Source: Trichobilharzia szidati
Taxonomy: Eukaryota > Platyhelminthes > Trematoda > Strigeidida > Schistosomatidae
Direction of reading: 5' to 3'
Length of the DNA stretch: 64,000 bases
NCBI GenBank assembly: GCA_944472155.2
Contig: OX235271.1
Coordinates: 36,630,633-36,694,632, forward strand
Shown here: one piece after another, positions 31,000 to 44,235 of the stretch
How the letters are laid out: the number at the start of each line of letters is the position of its first letter
Position numbering within the stretch: the first letter of the stretch is position 1
Notes under the pieces: generated by a model
Databases searched by the model: none
Seen by the model: only the letters and a program-made list of their open reading frames with translations
Told to the model about the DNA's origin: nothing
Program-made: the position numbers and the translations under genes

Positions 31000-33490
31000 C
31001 AATCAATCATATGACAGTTTTAAGCACCGATATACCTTACATTTATAATCTGAGTAAGCTTTATAAATGCTACTAAGTAAGATCCTTTCCAGAGCCACTG
31101 TAAGATGACTAGTGGCTACGTTAACTGGCATTGTTTCTTTATAGTCATCAGATAGTTGTTCTTTTCTTCATAGAATAAAACTGAGATATGGTCTCAGTTA
31201 TCATGGAAACAAGTTCAAAGCCTATTGCAAACGTGCTCGGAGTTTCACGGCACACCTAGGTGTCTCTAGCTAGAGACACTACTATTCGGACAAACGTTAC
31301 CCTTTTGGATGTCAATATTATTGTGTCAGGGAGCTGTTAGGTTTCAAAGTTAGGCTCTGAATAGAAGCTTCTTTTAGAAAACTAAAACACCTGTTAGTCT
31401 AGACTACACCTTCTAAGGCGTACCAAGCAATTAATTTATTCACAACAAATTTAACGTATATTTGCCATACTTACCGACAAATGAAGACCTCTACATTGTT
31501 TTCAGTTTTATGGACCAAATGACATTCTTGTATGTGGCTAACAAATTCTCTCTGTGTGGCAAAACGATATTTGGCATCATGCGAACTCGATGGGGAACAG
31601 TACTCACAATACCATATATGATTCATTATTACGGATTTTCCTCGAAATTTTAATATCCATAGTGAAGCTATTTCATAGCTGTTAGTGCATCAAGAGCTAC
31701 ATGAACACATGTTGTAAACTGATGACGCGATAGACTCAAACCATTATCGAGTCCCAAGGTCATCAGTACAGAAAATCATGTCCTGTGGTGTAAGAAAACA
31801 TCACATAGCTGACGTGAACATTATGACTCCATGAACTGTTCTTGTGGTGTCATTAAAAACTCGAGAGTGTTTTTTGTTTAAATATTTTGCAGTGAAGATA
31901 AAGTAGGACAGATATCGGCTGACCTTGGTTCAAAAATCACCTGAGTTTGTGTGTGGTAAATTTAAATGTTCAGACGATTCCGCGCTATCATGACAGCTGA
32001 TTCTTACCATAATTATAAAGCTAACTCTTAACCGCAGTCAAAGTCGTAACCCTGACTTCTAACAATAATCTAACCCTTAGCCAGAACTCTCGACCCTTAT
32101 ATAAGACCTAACCCAAAGAATCGTCATTTATCCCAACAGCTAAAGGTGCGAATTAGATGAACTGTTTCTAAATGCGTTTAATTTGACACGTGAAGAACGT
32201 TGGAAAACTCTAGAACCAAACTGATTAGTGTTCTAGTAAGGACATGTAGGACACCTCACCCTTTGCTGGTTGCCAGGAAGCATTTTTAAGAAACTCCAGA
32301 TCTGTTTTTTGGACAATGTATGCCAACCACCCCAGTTGAACCAATCAGCGAGAAATTGCGAATTTATGTGTATGCATTATTATCTAACATCACCTGTTTA
32401 GGGGGACCTCAATTTCAAACACCCGTTTGTGGGCATTATTCAGATCTCCTTGTAGGACGCAACCAAAAGTCAGTCTTCCTTCTTATATTGCTGGCACTGA
32501 AATGATTCTGAGATGAGAGAAAGTCATGAGTTATCCACAAAAGGGACAAATAATGAACGACCTTGGCAGAATCCGACTTTGAGTGAGTCTTGTCTACTAT
32601 GTCAGAAATTCTACACCCATTTTAGTGACGACAAGAAGCACATGCATGCTGTTAGTTAAATGGGTGTCCTAGGAACAACTACGTAGCCTTCAGATGGTAT
32701 GTTCTTACAGTCTCTCAGTACTCACTTCTATTTGAAAGCATCCTTGAATATGAGTATGGGGACGCCAGGAAGGAGGGCATGTCTTCCCACTTTCCATATT
32801 TCGTTGGTAAGAGAAGCAAGCCATAACAGAGTGCACGCAACACGTGTAAGATGCAGGGGGTGGACGCTCCACAATAGGACATCTGTCAGTGACGGTGAAA
32901 ACTGAGTGGACGTTCAATGAACTTGTGTATCCAAACCAGTTTCCTGTTCGTTGGAGGCAACAGTCCCACTCGTGGCCTAGACGTTTGCTTGGTGACGGAA
33001 GACCGAATCAATACAAGAAGCATTAATGTATATTACACTGACGTTATTTATAGACTTCTTAGGTGTATTGATAGTAACCAACTGTGCATTATATGGTCAA
33101 GCTACTATGTTGTTAACTTGCCATGTTAGCTTATAATTAGTTGATCAATATATCTTCGACTTACAGTCGTCTTTTAATACAGCTTGCGTTGAGATAGAGT
33201 TAGTTATTACATTCATAAAATTGTATCCCTGATAACAGTATTAACAACATCTGAATCATAAAAGTACTGGTAACGACACAGCAATATCAGAACTAAAGGC
33301 GAAAATTGAGTCAGCAACGGTAAAAGTGATACAGAGGTAGCTAACTCACAAGGCAATCGAGGCAGATTGTCTAACAGACATATTTCCAGATCAGCAAGTA
33401 GATACAGACAAACCAAATAATGAGAATAATTCTGCTGGCATAACTGTTTTCTAGAGGAAAATTAAAGAATTGAACGGAACCATGAGTCTT
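31000..33490. other. Stretch without recognisable gene
   Basis: Only short ORFs appear (longest about 70 codons, such as 32699-32905 and its antisense). No family signature, splice-supported exon or repeat head was recognised. A run at 32020-32110 rich in CTAACCC/CTTAACC-like words is unremarkable. Confidence 0.4.
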
Positions 33491-33499
33491 GCCTAAAAT

Positions 33500-34560
33500 T
33501 CCCTGAAAGTAGGCGGGCAAAGGTCGCCTCTTTTCAAGTAGCGACTACTGTGATCAGGGGCCCGGACTATCACCCATTCTACGTTGGTGACACAATCTCT
33601 GATACAGGCTTCTTAGTTGGTATTGCAGCTGTACTCAGTGTCATACTGGCTGGTCACTCCAACTTTCACAAAGCCTAGAAAGGTCGCTCGAGGGGAGGCC
33701 AAAATAGCGAGGGATGAATTCGAAAAAATGCGTCAGCTGTTGATTACCCAACCTTCACATAATCGTTGAGCTTTACCGATAATAATTGTTTTGTCCACAG
33801 TGAATCGCATTCATGGGTCCATTATCAGTCTGAGAGATGCCAAAATACTTGCTAAAGAAGGCGTATTTCGCTCTTTCCACAGCATTCTGAATGCCAAGGA
33901 TGACACATAAAACAGCCATAACCACTCCATTCGGACTGCATGAGTTCGTGCTGGCGCCGAAAAATTTTTCAAGGAACTAGATATCAAATATTGTGTTCAC
34001 TGATATTTGCCAGGACCTGTGCAAAGGAAATCAGCAATGACCCAAGGATAAGTCAAAAGACTTTCAGTTTTCAGAAGAGCTGGCCGACGCTACTGCACCA
34101 TTGAAGAATGTGCTGTCTAATGACACTACCTTAAAATATCATGATAGAGCTAAACTTTTCGCACCGATAGTAAATGTATCGAATCCTAAAACCGGCCAAT
34201 TGCCAACTGCTGGAAACCAGATACGTTTCCTCTAGGTGTCTTATTCCCGCGTAAAGAATGGATATTGCGTGTTGCAAAGAACTACAGGAATTCTGCCTAG
34301 TCATTGAACAGTTCTCACATTCTAGAAGAGAAACCATTCACAATCTACACAGATCACACTCTTCCTGCAGACACGCTCGGTATACAAGATTTTTCACCAT
34401 GATTTCGTATCAAGGTTTACTAGTAGTTTAAGACAAGTGAACGGTATAAAGAATGACGTCGCTGATGAAATGTCTAGAACACATGGGGGCATGATGCAAT
34501 AGAAGACTATGAACTCTGAATCCCTGGCTGAGAATAAGACATAATGTAGAGTCAAAGCAT
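33500..34560 (+). pseudogene. Gypsy-type LTR retrotransposon pol relic
   Basis: The plus-strand frames contain a protease relic FYVGDTISDTGFLVGIAAVL near 33580 (active-site DTG degraded), an RT relic KTAITTPFGLHEFVLAPKNF near 33910, then PFSEELADATAPLKNVLSND-like text near 34070. RNase H pieces follow, including a CKELQEFCLVIEQFSHSRR segment near 34270 and a terminal VNGIKNDVADEMSRTHGG near 34440. This order (protease, RT, RNase H) with multiple stops and deletions identifies a dead Ty3/gypsy copy. No LTRs could be assigned. Confidence 0.7.
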
Positions 34561-34847
34561 ACATTTACTGCAAATAGCTACTGTCTCCAGCTCAAGCAAT
34601 TTTAATTTCCGGAAGATGATAACTTGATTTAATGTGATATGACTGCAGATTTACTGGGACACTCGGTCCATAAACTAATGAAAACAATTTTGAAAGTTTG
34701 CACTCACTTTTGATAGTATAAGCCTCAGCTAGACTAATCTTTGCCAGATATACCTGGTTCTGTTTAGATTGATAATTTTCTAGCAACTATTAACCCCATG
34801 ATGTGTCAGAAAGGGAAAGCTCTCATCAACCCAGAAAACATGACAGT

Positions 34848-34900
34848 TTTATTAAAAATTATTCACAGAAAAATTGACCAAGTGAAATTTCAACTGGCGT
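34848..34900. repeat. Short repeat shared with 44708-44762
   Basis: TTTTATTAAAAATTATT and the following GAAATTTCAAC core are shared with the block inside the LINE fragment at 44708-44762, with about 80 percent similarity by eye. It may be an end of an unidentified element. The following 34900-37700 shows a 118-codon ORF at 35999-36355 of unknown nature and otherwise no recognisable gene. Confidence 0.45.
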
Positions 34901-37900
34901 ACCAAATAATCCCAGCCATGAAAACCAAACCCATTGCCGGCTGGAATAAGGGAGGATGAATGGGGCCGACTTGCGAAAGGTTTTAGGAAGTCAGCCAACC
35001 TGTGTGAACCCTTTGAATAAAAGCAAAAATAAGCATGGGGACATGGAAAGTTAGTACGCATTTGGAGCTGGCAAGGCTGCTGATATGCAAACGATTGATA
35101 ATGGACTGAATGAAAGTGATCTTTCCAAATTGTAAACCGGAGAATCATTGATCTACTCTCGTCACCCAGACATGAACCGCAAGCACGCTAGGGACGTGGC
35201 TATAGAATCCAGAATGATGATTTTGTACACTTACTGTTAAATGTGAACACAGTACACGTGTATATGTTACGTTTCAATCAAAATTTTGTTTCAATAATAA
35301 TTTTTCCCTGGACCAAAAATCGCAAACATCTTTGTTCATGTTTGTTCTTCTAACTCGCCACAACTGTTTGTTTGACGTATTACTTCTCTGGTCTCATTCT
35401 TTCGAATTTTAAGGAATCTTTCATCTTCGTCCTCAGAGCATTCAACATTCCACTGGCAGCGACCACGGGATGGGAAACAAAACTGAAGCCCACCTCGTTA
35501 ACCCTGTCTCTGGATCATATTGTTGAAATTTTCGGGGTAAACTTAACCCTGTTTCCGTCCGTACTCTCTCATAGCTCATTTTACTTAGCAACTGCAATAT
35601 GCTGACTAAGTATGTTTACGAATTTTGACTTTTATTTTTGTATTCTTTAAAACCTGCAGACTTGTTGTTTAGTCCTCCGTAAAGCTGATGTCAATGCTGT
35701 TGATGTTGAACGAATCTCCGTAGACCTGACATTTTCAAACTGATTCCGTATCCACTGGTAATCATAACCCTCCACTGTGGTCTAGTTGCCTGCTTTTCAG
35801 CTTAAAACTGGAGCAATACGATCAGAAGTATTATTGTCCATTATACTGATGTTTACAAATAGACTTTGAAGCCACAACACTTGAACCTGTAACTGTGTGA
35901 ACTTGTAACGTTTTAAAGATATAACTTTTGGTGCTGTAATTGTATTGTCCAGCTAGTTTACTGTCACTGGAACAATAAAGAGTTTTGGAATTGGTAATAT
36001 GCCTTCTAATAATTTCGAATTGGCCTCAGTTCATGACATTATGAGTTGTGTTAGTTGGTCCCCTATCAACAGTATCAGCTCCAAGCCCCGTGGAGCTACT
36101 GCCATCGAGATGACACGACAACATCGAAGGTTTAGAAGTATAAACCAACTTGTTAGTGGGAAGGACAATAAAGACAGGATAAAGCATGACACTGATATCG
36201 AACCAGAGGCTTTGAGCCTCGCCAAAAGTAGTTCCAACAGCCCTTCGGGTACTTCCATCATCGACCAAACTTGCTTGAAACTAAAGATTAGATGGTCGGC
36301 CAGAAGAGGTGAGCGACAACTAACCCTGACAAGCAGTAAATCAGCCAATAAATAAGCAGGGAGAAATGGGGGTCGACTAGGCATATATTTGGCAGACCGT
36401 TGAGTGATATTACCCGCTTGTAAGGACTTCAAGTGGAATCTTAGTCAGGAGCAACACGTCGGGTGCTAAGTGGCGACATGTCATAGACCATGTAGGCAGT
36501 GGTGGGGGAAACAGAGTACGGTGGAGATAAGTCTTTGGAGCCCTAAGTGACACTTAGAGACAATCAGACAACTTATAATATATCAATACGTCTTGTCCAA
36601 CTTGATCAAAACAAGAACGATTGTTGGGACTCAACAACGCGGTATTATATAGCCACTCAGATGTTGTGGGTGATTGGGAGAATTAGAAGGATGGGACAAG
36701 CAACCAGGTAGGATCTATACCATCCTCATGATGTGTAGGGCTACCTTTGTCTACTGAATAGTGCATGCTCTACCCCTCTTCACCTGCCCCCCTGACATGC
36801 TTTCAGAAATAAAGGTTCATAAACATTACTGGTCTTCTACAAGTCGTCGGCCGATATTTTGAGTAATCTTTTTAATAGTAAAGTCGGTTTCCAAGTGAAA
36901 AATGTACTAGAAAAACATGAGACAATCTTTTGTTAACCCAATGATTCTCCTCGGCTGCTTACAGCCTGAATAATGCAAAAATTATATGTGAAGTTAAAGA
37001 TTCAAACTGACATTATTCGCTATGAAAAGAAGCCACTGTTAAGAACTATGACTAGTATAAGTAGGAAACTGACCTTTTGTAGGATCATTAGATCAACACA
37101 ATTGAGAAGAGAGTTCAAAATTTTGGATAGAAACGAAGTTTAACTAGGAAGTTCTAACAATATAATAAAATTTATATTCTCATTTTGTGTACATGAGGGT
37201 CACCAGTTTACAGGCATCGTCAATATGACTGAGCTTGTCCGCCACGTATGAGGTCATTGATGGAGTACGACACCTGAAGGTCATTTTCGTCTATGTTAGT
37301 CACCCATGTTAGACTGCAGTTCCTAAACCGTTAGTTCACACATTGGTTTTCACGTTTATTCTGCAGTTATTCATAACTTATCTTAATGCACATTGTTCAC
37401 AAATGTTGCGTTCCACCTCATTTTTGTTTCCGTTGCTGTTAAAATTAGTTATTTCGTTGGTTTCGAAAGCTTTCAGCACCATGTCAGTTCATTCATTTCA
37501 ATGAAATAGTTCCAAACGTTGCTTTCATGCGGGGTTTCAGTGTTTTAGACGTTTTTAGCTATTTATGAAATAGTGCTGTGTAGAAGTTTTGGGAATTATG
37601 CACATGAACATGTTTGGGTAGGAGAAGCTGTTGTTTCCAATGCATTTATTGGTTGCCGTTGTTGTTGCTGGCTCAGTTTCTTACTTAATATATAGAAATC
37701 TGGAAAAAACAATATCTTTCACGTTCATGTTTACAGCATGCAACAAACTATTAGTCAAACTGGTTAGGGGAGGTCAATCAGGGTAGATATTAGCAAAGTT
37801 TTCGAAGAACAAATTAAACCTGGAGAATTTATAACCTGTGATGAAGTTGAAAAAGCTTTGAAGCCTTTTGAGGTGAGTATACTATCAGTGTGTCTGTTAT

Positions 37901-39350
37901 CAGTTAACAAACACTCAATATATTGCAAGATAATCTAAATTAAACAAGGATAAGCCACATGTGAAGTATGAATATGCGGTGTTTGTAAGTCCTTTCAAAC
38001 ACAAAAGGAAATCCGTACGGAATCACATGCGCCTTAAAGGGTAAGTTATCTGTGGTTGTTGATGCCTAATGGAATAGATCTAAATAAAGTGGTTGCCCAT
38101 CAGTGATACGTGCCCAATATCAATGCAATGGATTTATTATATCATCTGTACAAAGGGTTCGTAATCACTGTTGCACTCACGAATATTTAATGAAGGATGC
38201 CAAAGCCCGCAAATTAAATGATTCGGAAGTCTGTATAGTTAAGCCAAAGCTGTCTGTCTCATCTGAACCTGAAAAAGTTATTGATTACGTGGCTGAAAGA
38301 TTTGGAAAAAAGGATGACTTACGATGATTTACTAAATATAAGAGGTGCTGTAGTTGAAGGTAAGACTTTGATTGGCAGAAGTGACCTTTCATACTGCGGT
38401 TTACGGTCAGTGGTTTTATCGAGATTACAACAAGTTGGGAAGTTGGTTGTAATTCGGGATAAAAACAATGGAAGAGTACAAATAGCCTGTTTCAGTTTGA
38501 ATAGGCAAATCGAAATTTATCACAAATTCCTATAGGTTGTGGGTTTCGATTCCGCCTACAACACTAATAAAGGAAAGTAGGTGTAAATGTTTTCCAAATC
38601 CAATATCTGAAGTTATAAACTGCTTCAATTTGTTGTTGCAGACCATTGTGGAGAAGGTCTACCGAAAATGTTTGCATGGAGCAGACAAGAAAGGCTAGCT
38701 GATGTAAAAGTGATCCTGGATAAATTAAAATGCATCATGGGTTCAATTTCTAATAATAATGATTTACTTTATTCCAAAAACAGTACTTGTGATACAGAAT
38801 GGAATTTTCAGCATTAATCACAATATTGCATCTAATTTCCTCAAATTATAAATAAAATTAATCACACAAAATTTTTATACATTTACAATAGGGTTAATAT
38901 AAAAAAAATAAAAAAACATGCAGCATATAAAATGGAAATAATAATAATGATAGCAGCCAAGGTAATGATAATAATACAAGTGGAAATTGCCGTCGGCTTG
39001 TTTCACACAGTATTGTCGATGTGGTATACAAATCCTTGCACAATTAAAAATATTGAATATAATGTTCTCTTTACATGATATGGTGAGGGGAAAAACAAAA
39101 ATTACAGCAGTCATAGAGATAAGTTGGTGTTTGCAGTTATGAAAGTGAGAACAAGAAGCAACAGGACCATAAATATAATAGAAATAATAAAAGTAAAACT
39201 TGAAGGTATATAAGGATGGATGGAGGAGATTGTTTATTTACTAGATGAGAAAAGGTTAGTCAATTCTTGCCTGACGCTATTTTCATCACATAAAATACGT
39301 GCCAAGTATGGTATCATAGAATTTTTATACTTAGACGTGCGAGCATACAG

Positions 39351-40484
39351 TTATCTGAAGTTACTTCTTGTTCTACCTGAGGATATGCAAGGTGAAAGCT
39401 GAGGGTGAAGTGGATGCTCCAAGTCAGACAAAATCCCTTTAGCAAATTTACTGCACGAAGTCAAGTGCCTATCGACAACGACGTTAACTATGTAGTCCAC
39501 TGGGACACCACTCATCCTACTGACAGTCTTCAGCATTCTACGAATTGTGACATAGTCCTTTTTAAACAAACCAGGAAAGAATAAGGGTGAACAATAAAGA
39601 AGAATAGGTAGGATGCAAGAGTTTATGAACTGTAAGAGGAGGGGTTGAGTTATACCCGAGTGCCTTAACTTCTTAATGTAAAATGTCAGGCGGAATATTT
39701 TACTGGAGATCGCTGAGACATGGGAAGACCAGGAGAGATCAGAAGAGAGAATAAGTCCAAGAAACTTAATTTCTGATTTAATTCCTATATCATTGTCATC
39801 AATCTTACAACTGTCATGAGAATCTACGGCTTCTTTTAACTGTCGTTTACATCTTAAGCTGAAATTAACAGTTTGACATTTAGAAGGATTCAGTTTAAGA
39901 CCATTAGACTCAGACCATTCACTGACTCCCGACAGAAAGCTATTTATTTTGGTACAATCTAGCTGGGAGTTAACAGCCATTGAAACAGTTAAATCATCAG
40001 CGTACTTCACAAAATTTATTTCATCAGACTGAGGCAAGTCATGTAAGAAGAAAGAAAAAAGAAAAGGAGAAAGGACAGCGACTTGAGGGACACCAGCTTC
40101 AGTAGGCAATGAAGTAGAAGACTTCCCTTTATACACGGTGTACTGCTTTCTTTCTGAGAAATAACAGTGTAACCAGTTAACAGCCCAACATTCTGTTTGA
40201 CTTACAGCAAGTTTATTTAACAAGATGTCCTCAGGGACCGAGTCAAAAGCGGATGTATAGTCTAGGAAGGCACAACGGACAAATTTAGCCCCTTTGTCTA
40301 GACTGGAAGCAATGTTATGATATACGACGGCGGCTGCATCTAAAGTGCTTCTACTGTGCTTATAGGCAAACTGTTTTGGGTCATTAAAGGATTTAAGAGA
40401 GGGTGCAAGACTAAGTAAAAGTAGTTTCTCCATAGTTTTCAAAAAGGGAGAGGTAATAGCAATGGGTCTAATTTTAAATATCAT
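39351..40484 (-). pseudogene. CR1-type LINE reverse transcriptase body
   Basis: This 377-aa open stretch has the RT fingers and palm: RPIAITSPFLKTMEKLLL (motif 2), CAFLDYTSAFDSVPEDIL (motif A), AGVPQVAVLSPFLFSFFLHD (motif B, where the usual PQG is PQV) and NFVKYADDLTVSM (motif C). The thumb LSWSSHVSAISSKIFRLTFY and C-terminal SRMSGVPVDYIVNVVVDRH follow. Its natural N-terminal continuation is in 41435-40689, separated by the nested insertion. The downstream 3' untranslated part reaches 38755. Confidence 0.8.
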
Positions 40485-40489
40485 ATCCT

Positions 40490-40690
40490 GTGGTGCATTG
40501 TTTAAATGTGTGAATGCAATGCTGTTCTTTTTTATTTCTTTTATTTCTCTTTTTCTTTTTGTTGTTGTTGCTTTATATTTCTAAATCCTTATAAAATTTA
40601 TGTGGTAATTAGATGCAATATTGTAATGAACGCTGAAAATTCCATACCTGTACCACAAATACTGTTTGGAATAAAACCATTATTATTATT
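40490..40690 (+). mobile_element. Nested 3' tail of a CR1-type LINE in opposite orientation
   Basis: AGATGCAATATTGTAATGAA and CTGAAAATTCCATACCTGTA followed by GGAATAAAACCATTATTATT is the plus-strand version of the 3' end seen in minus orientation at 17820, 28165 and 38760. It splits the RT ORF of the host LINE: ...GACVKF upstream and IFKIRPIAITS downstream. Confidence 0.75.
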
Positions 40691-42999
40691 AAAATTTGAC
40701 ACATGCTCCAGTAGACGATTTAGGTATGGGTACAACTTTAATGTCTTTCCAAACAGCAGGCACAACATTACTGGAAAAAGACTGGTTAAACAGATCAGTG
40801 GGAGGGTGACATAGAATATCAGAACATTTTTTGAAAATAATACTAGGCACATGATCTGGACCTAAGCTCTGGGAAGGGTTCAGAGACTTGAGGCACTTTT
40901 GAACATCATTTGTGTTAAAACCTGGAAAGGGGCTATTATTAACACTAGTGATACTGGGAAGCATGGAATTTGAGGGGGAATAAATAAAAGATTTATTAAG
41001 AGTACATACATCAGAAGAATACGGAATATTGTTAATCTGCTTACCACCAGTGATTTCCTTAAATAGTTTCCACATATTTGAAGCATTTTTGCAGGATATG
41101 AATTTCTGGTTATATACAACATTCAACCTCTGCATTTCAGACTTGATAAGGAAGTTAGTTCTTTTTACGCTACTTTTATTTTTTATTTTATATAGCTTTT
41201 CCTTCTCTCTACGAAGCTTTTTAAGTTGAGGGGAGGAGAAACGGTCGAATTTGACGAATAATGTTTCTTTTGGGCAGCAGATTTCAAAACAGAATTTCAG
41301 ATAAGACGTAATATTAGAGATTGTGTCATCAAGTGAAACATCATTAAACAGATCCCATCTCGTGTCACCGAGCATGTTTCTAAGATGTTGTACATTCTCA
41401 TTTGAGTAACATCTGTGAACAACTTTCTTGGACAAGTTAGAGAAGGCTTTTTTGTGTAACTTTCCGTAAACTTTGGGTAGAACTCGTACAATACAGTGAT
41501 CAGAGTTTGAGAGTGGAGCTCTTTTACGAGCTTCGTATATTCCGGAATCATTTATGAATACTAAATCAAGCGAAGTATCTTTCGAGTTGGGAAGTTAACC
41601 GCATTTTCATGACCCAGCAATGTAATAAAACTGTAGTCACTGGCGTTGAAGTCACCAGTTACTACAGACAAGGAGTTACCAAACGAAGCAGCAGCAAAAA
41701 TAGTGAATTCGTCAGCAAAGATCGATAGTTCTGAGGGACTGCAAGAAGGTGTGACATAGATATTTGTGACAAAAATGCAGTTACACTTAGATAAGTGTTT
41801 AGGTCGGCATTTAACAGTTATACAATCAATATTGTCATTTGAGAATTTAAAGCAGACGTTGTTGGGAGTAGACCACTGAGAATTAATAAAAGTGGCCACA
41901 CCTCCACCTCTCTTCTTCTTTGAGCTGCATCGGTCTTGTCTGTACATTGTAAAATCAGGTAAAGAGACCAAATTATCGTCATATGAATCGTGCAGCCAAG
42001 TTTCTTGAAGAGTAATTACAGCAGTGTTACAATATACATTTGAGTATAATAGAGAATGCAAATAATTAATCTTGTTTGGTAGAGATCTGCAATTTGTGCT
42101 CATAATCACAGGAACAGTCATCAAATGCATCGGAGTACGCCTTAAAGCTCGTTGCCATCCACCATGAGGCTTTCTTAATACGGAAACGTTCGTCCTGTCC
42201 TGTGCAAAAGCACTGAGAGGTGCAGTGGAGACAACGCACACACTATGTAACATAATATTGTGTTCATTCCATGTTTCTCGTGCATTAAGTAAGAATGTAA
42301 GTTTTGTAAATTTCGCAGATAATTTTAGACAAAAGGTAAACTTGTCAGGAATTAATCCAAGGGTATATTTTATAAGTGATCATAAAGTTATTAACAGATT
42401 CAATACATACCTCGGTATCATACGGCATCTATATCCCCGTTTGGGGAGGTATGTACACAGACATTGGCTACCTTTGAAGAAACTATGGGCAGCAGCATTC
42501 AACCGTAGTGTTCTGTCACTTGGCAATAGCACTAACAATGGTGTTGAATGTTTGCACAGATCGAAGAAATGGATGTATGTGGGAGGTGTACCATTGGAGT
42601 GACAGGAGGTTGCCAAGGAAGGATGGCGAACGAGATTTTAAGATGGGGATGGTGGACAACAGGATACCTACTTTGCAGCCCTTATTGTCAAAATTAACAG
42701 GATATGCCGGAAGAAAGGTTGTTGCAGATTTTAAAAGACTAATGAGGGGCCCACATTGACAACCGTATTTCCAACAACGTGTTTTTCGTTGATGGATTCA
42801 TACATAGAGTAGTTGATGTGGCAAAACGTGCATGTACTTGCAGAGTGTTCACCACTTGTAAGTATACTTGTCGTCATATGGTGATTGCTCATTTGACTTA
42901 TCCTCATTCTGAAGGTAATTGAGACTTACAGTAATCTTACATTACAGTTGATCGTGTTCTGAGGAACTGTTGGCGATAGACGTTTACTACGGAAATCCA

Positions 43000-44230
43000 A
43001 GGATTGTAGGTGCACCCTATAATTTTTACATGAAACACATTCTCAAGCATCCTCCTGCAAGATAACTGCCTTTAGGCTTAGAGACAGCTTTTGACAACTA
43101 TTCTTAACAAAATCAACACAGTTCAAGCTAAATAAAACCAGAATCACGTCAAATACAGCTACCTAGATCAAACGAAACAAATAAGCCAAACTGAAATCAA
43201 CTAGACCGCGCAAATGTCCTCAAGGTAGAGCTGGAGCCGCCACTTCAAACAGGGGATATGCCATATCAACGCCCAAATCCGCTACCCATGTCAACTGCTG
43301 CACCACTGACACAAAACAGTGACTTTGAAAACTAACAGAAGTTGGGGCGACAGAAGGACACTTCAAGCAAGATAAATTGGACTAATTAAAGTTGGTCATT
43401 AACAATTAGATGCCAGAAACCGTGAGTAGTTTAATATCCATATATTAGATATTCAAAATGCCGTCAACCTTTAGTGACCACATTTACGTGTACCACAGAC
43501 TTCGCGTTTTGCAGTATACAGACTTGCGAATGGCTAGATAAGGTGACTTTAGCGTACCGAACAGTACGGAACTGTTATTCAACTTGCCAAATCCTACTTG
43601 GATTTTACATCGTGCTGTTCTATAGAAACAGACGCAAAATCCTGTGAATGACTAAAGTAACAGTCTCATAATACTACATAACATCTCCATTTCACTAACT
43701 AAGCTTAATATGCATTAATCCGAATTCACATATTACAAAACCACACAATATAGCGACGTACTGAAGAAGTCCAGAAGAAGTAGAAATTAAGGGTATATTA
43801 AACATTTCATTAATTTACAAAGAAAATTCTGATGAAGGGTATTAGCGTTAGTTTGGCCGATTGACATTTCCGCTGATTTCATATTGGACAACCTCCATGT
43901 ACCTAAAAAGTAAAGCACCTATGCGGAATAGCACAACATGAAGTTATAATTCTACATATTAGTATACAATATGAACACACCGACTCTATTATTACTAAGG
44001 GAGATTCTCACGCAAATAAAAGTGTTTGTGGTCCACAGATGGTCATTATATTGACGCCGTATGCATAAATAGACCTCATATGTTTTCCAGCATTAGAGGA
44101 CTGTAAGCAAACTTCAGGACAAACTCTGGAACATCCATACTGTCAGGGCGACATTCTCCCATCAAGATTACTTGCAGATTAACTTCACATTAAATACGCT
44201 CACATAAAAGCAAGTATTGCAAATGTGTAA
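43000..44230. other. Stretch downstream of the MULE relic, no clear gene
   Basis: A short readable segment QGRAGAATSNRGYAISTPKS near 43220 may be the C-terminal tail of the transposase relic. Nothing else was recognised. Confidence 0.35.
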
Positions 44231-44235
44231 CTTGG

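Larger units (their letters stand above)
38755..42255 (-). mobile_element. CR1/Jockey-type LINE, long copy inserted in the MULE relic
   Basis: The minus strand runs from about 42255 to a TAATAATAA-bounded 3' end at about 38755. Its parts are the endonuclease (42253-41561; NCRSLPNKINYLHSLLYSN, TLQETWLHDS, RGGGVATFI, VVTGDFNASDYS), then after a frame change the SDHCIVRVLPKVYGK end of the endonuclease (near 41500), a spacer and RT start (41435-40689; SLGPDHVPSIIFKKC), and the RT body (40484-39351). The RT is interrupted at about 40490-40690 by another LINE tail. Confidence 0.8.
37760..42930 (+). pseudogene. MULE-type transposase relic split by a LINE
   Basis: The left part has VDISKVFEEQIKPGEFITCD (37785-37870) followed by GTGAGT, then DKPHVKYEYAVFVSPFKHKR followed by GTAAGT. 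Next come YQCNGFIISSVQRVRNHCCT and LMKDAKARKLNDSEVCIVKP (38100-38300), MTYDDLLNIRGAVVEGKTLI (38310-) and FAWSRQERLADVKVILDKL (38670-38735). The right part, beyond the LINE, has YFISDHKVINRFNTYLGIIR (from about 42360), RHWLPLKKLWAAAFNRSVLS, LGNSTNNGVECLHRS and a SWIM zinc finger CTCRVFTTCKYTCRHMVIAH (42825-42890). The SWIM finger at the C-terminus and Cys/His-rich N-terminus fit MULE transposases. Stops and frameshifts are present on both sides. Confidence 0.65.

Noticed and set aside
35999..36355. 118-codon plus-strand ORF with overlapping 133-codon minus-strand ORF
   Set aside because: No family resemblance, no splice signals fitting a neighbour, and both strands open equally. It is probably part of an old repeat, so it is not called as a gene.
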